From assembly GCF_018588585.1 (NCBI RefSeq), contig NZ_JAEUFG010000008.1, positions 124,001-188,000 on the forward strand: DNA of 64,000 nt. The letters run 5' to 3'. Below are positions 63,170-64,000 of the stretch, piece after piece. Position 1 is the first letter of the stretch, and every line of letters begins with the position of its first letter. Both the position numbers and the translations under genes were made by a program. The DNA comes from Bacillus sp. SM2101 (GTDB taxonomy: Bacteria; Bacillota; Bacilli; Bacillales; SM2101). Under the pieces are notes generated by a model. The model worked only from the letters and a program-made list of their open reading frames with translations. It was not told the DNA's origin and made no database searches.

Positions 63170-64000
63170 ATGGAAAACAATTTAAGTAAGAGGATAGTAT
63201 TGATCGGTGTATGTTGTATCATGGTTTTAACATTATTTTTGACTTCTTTTAAAAACAATGACCAAGCAAATGCAGCTTCTACATCATTTCGGTTCGTAGT
63301 GATGGGGGATAGTCGAGGCGCTAGTGATGGAATTAATGAAACAACTTTACGTTCATTGTTAACCGAGGTTCAAAATATAACTCCACAACCTGAATTCATT
63401 TTGTTCACAGGTGATCAAGTTATGGGTGGATCCGATGTCGCTCAAGAACTATCTGATTGGAATAACATTGTAGATGATTATTTTCCGTTAAACAAGTATT
63501 ATCCAGCACTCGGTAATCATGAAGATGATGAAACTATTTTTAGTAATGCTTTTACCCATTTACCTTCGAATCAATTATCTGGTTATAAACGATCAGCGTA
63601 TTATTTTGATTATGGGAATGTGAGATTCATAACTTTAAACTCAAATCGCAAAGATAACCGTGGAAACTATGTCGTTGACTCATATCAACGAGATTGGCTA
63701 GAAAGTGTTCTTGACAATAATGGAAAAATACATAATTTTGTGCAGTTTCATGTCCCTGCATACCCGATTGGTGCACATTATGGTAGGTCGCTTGATGCAA
63801 ATGACAGAGAACGAGATGCATTATGGGACATAGTTGATAAATATAATGTAACTGCAGTTATGACAGGTCATGAACATAACTACAATCGAAGAAAAATCAA
63901 TAGTTCTTTTAATGATAACGGCTATTCATTTGGCAATAGTATATATCAGCTCACGATAGGAGGAGCAGGGGCACCGTTATCATCAACGGTAAGGGATTCG
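63170..64000 (+). CDS. secreted calcineurin-like metallophosphoesterase (partial, runs off the window)
   Basis: An open frame of 277 codons with no stop before the window end. Residues 10-25 are a signal-peptide core with a likely cut after ANA (about residue 35). The two-metal motifs are in order: GDSRG (46-50), FTGDQVMGG, LGNHED, QFHVPAYP and GHEHNYNR. This is the calcineurin/purple-acid-phosphatase fold, acting on phosphomonoesters or diesters outside the cell. AGGGAGGATAAAA precedes the ATG. The C-terminal part, which may hold extra domains, is not in the window. Confidence 0.88.
   Translation, partial: MENNLSKRIVLIGVCCIMVLTLFLTSFKNNDQANAASTSFRFVVMGDSRGASDGINETTLRSLLTEVQNITPQPEFILFTGDQVMGGSDVAQELSDWNNIVDDYFPLNKYYPALGNHEDDETIFSNAFTHLPSNQLSGYKRSAYYFDYGNVRFITLNSNRKDNRGNYVVDSYQRDWLESVLDNNGKIHNFVQFHVPAYPIGAHYGRSLDANDRERDALWDIVDKYNVTAVMTGHEHNYNRRKINSSFNDNGYSFGNSIYQLTIGGAGAPLSSTVRDS

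Noticed and set aside
1-64000. tRNA, rRNA or insertion sequences with transposase
   Set aside because: None was seen on reading both strands; a covariance-model search would be decisive for tRNA and small RNAs.

Overview
The window is low-GC, spore-former DNA from a Bacillaceae-type Firmicute. The evidence is three phosphorelay-style sensor kinases, a Spo0E-type phosphatase, two spore germinant-receptor loci, a YjcZ-type sporulation peptide, an SLH surface protein, a CtsR-controlled clpE, strong AGGAGG-type ribosome sites and many T-tailed terminators. The genus cannot be fixed from this sequence. Oxygen-dependent and TCA-cycle enzymes (phenylalanine-hydroxylase family protein, 2-oxoglutarate dehydrogenase) sit beside low-potential ferredoxin enzymes, which suggests a facultative lifestyle. 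No rRNA, tRNA, CRISPR array, insertion sequence with transposase or intact prophage was seen.

Layout. 0.1-3.3 kb: acyltransferase, peroxiredoxin-like protein, LCP wall ligase. 4.0-7.3 kb: two-gene 2-oxoacid:ferredoxin oxidoreductase. 7.7-10.9 kb: multi-PAS sensor kinase, a 38-residue ORF and a Spo0E-like phosphatase. 11.7-15.2 kb: fixABCX, an electron-bifurcating flavoprotein complex. 15.3-16.9 kb: a decayed stretch holding a broken minus-strand gene. 17.3-23.4 kb: small hypothetical gene, DUF4931 protein, second kinase, SLH protein with acidic repeats, Na+/H+ antiporter. 23.7-30.5 kb: M3 peptidase, methionine aminopeptidase, third kinase, aminopeptidase P-like enzyme. 30.8-33.1 kb: clpE with three CtsR boxes. 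33.7-43.7 kb: orphan gerB, aromatic amino acid hydroxylase, VanZ protein, decayed metalloprotease-like protein, and a four-gene B-A-B-C ger operon behind a sigma-G-like promoter. 44-49 kb: small or secreted proteins and proline biosynthesis. 49.7-53.8 kb: odhAB. 53.9-61.4 kb: TetR/SDR pair, glutaminyl-tRNA synthetase, Amj flippase, MFS transporter and AraC regulator. 61.7-64 kb: small exported proteins and a metallophosphoesterase cut by the window end.

The most striking non-genic structure is a dispersed, MITE-like intergenic repeat, about 150-165 bp when complete. It has imperfect terminal inverted repeats (one end near AAGGCTCTTTTCGTAAAC, the other near AAGGCTGTTTTCGCATTAA). I count about 19 copies, some degenerate, two shortened to about 70-75 bp. 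All lie between genes, and two abut ribosome-binding regions.

Functionally, the oxidoreductase and FixABCX both feed or use low-potential ferredoxin/flavodoxin, and both have Fnr/Crp-like palindromes upstream. Sporulation and germination genes are scattered through the window. Other regulation visible from sequence includes a perfect 17-bp hairpin that would sequester the SLH gene's Shine-Dalgarno, a promoter-overlapping palindrome before the hydroxylase, and a palindrome at the predicted start site of the SDR gene.
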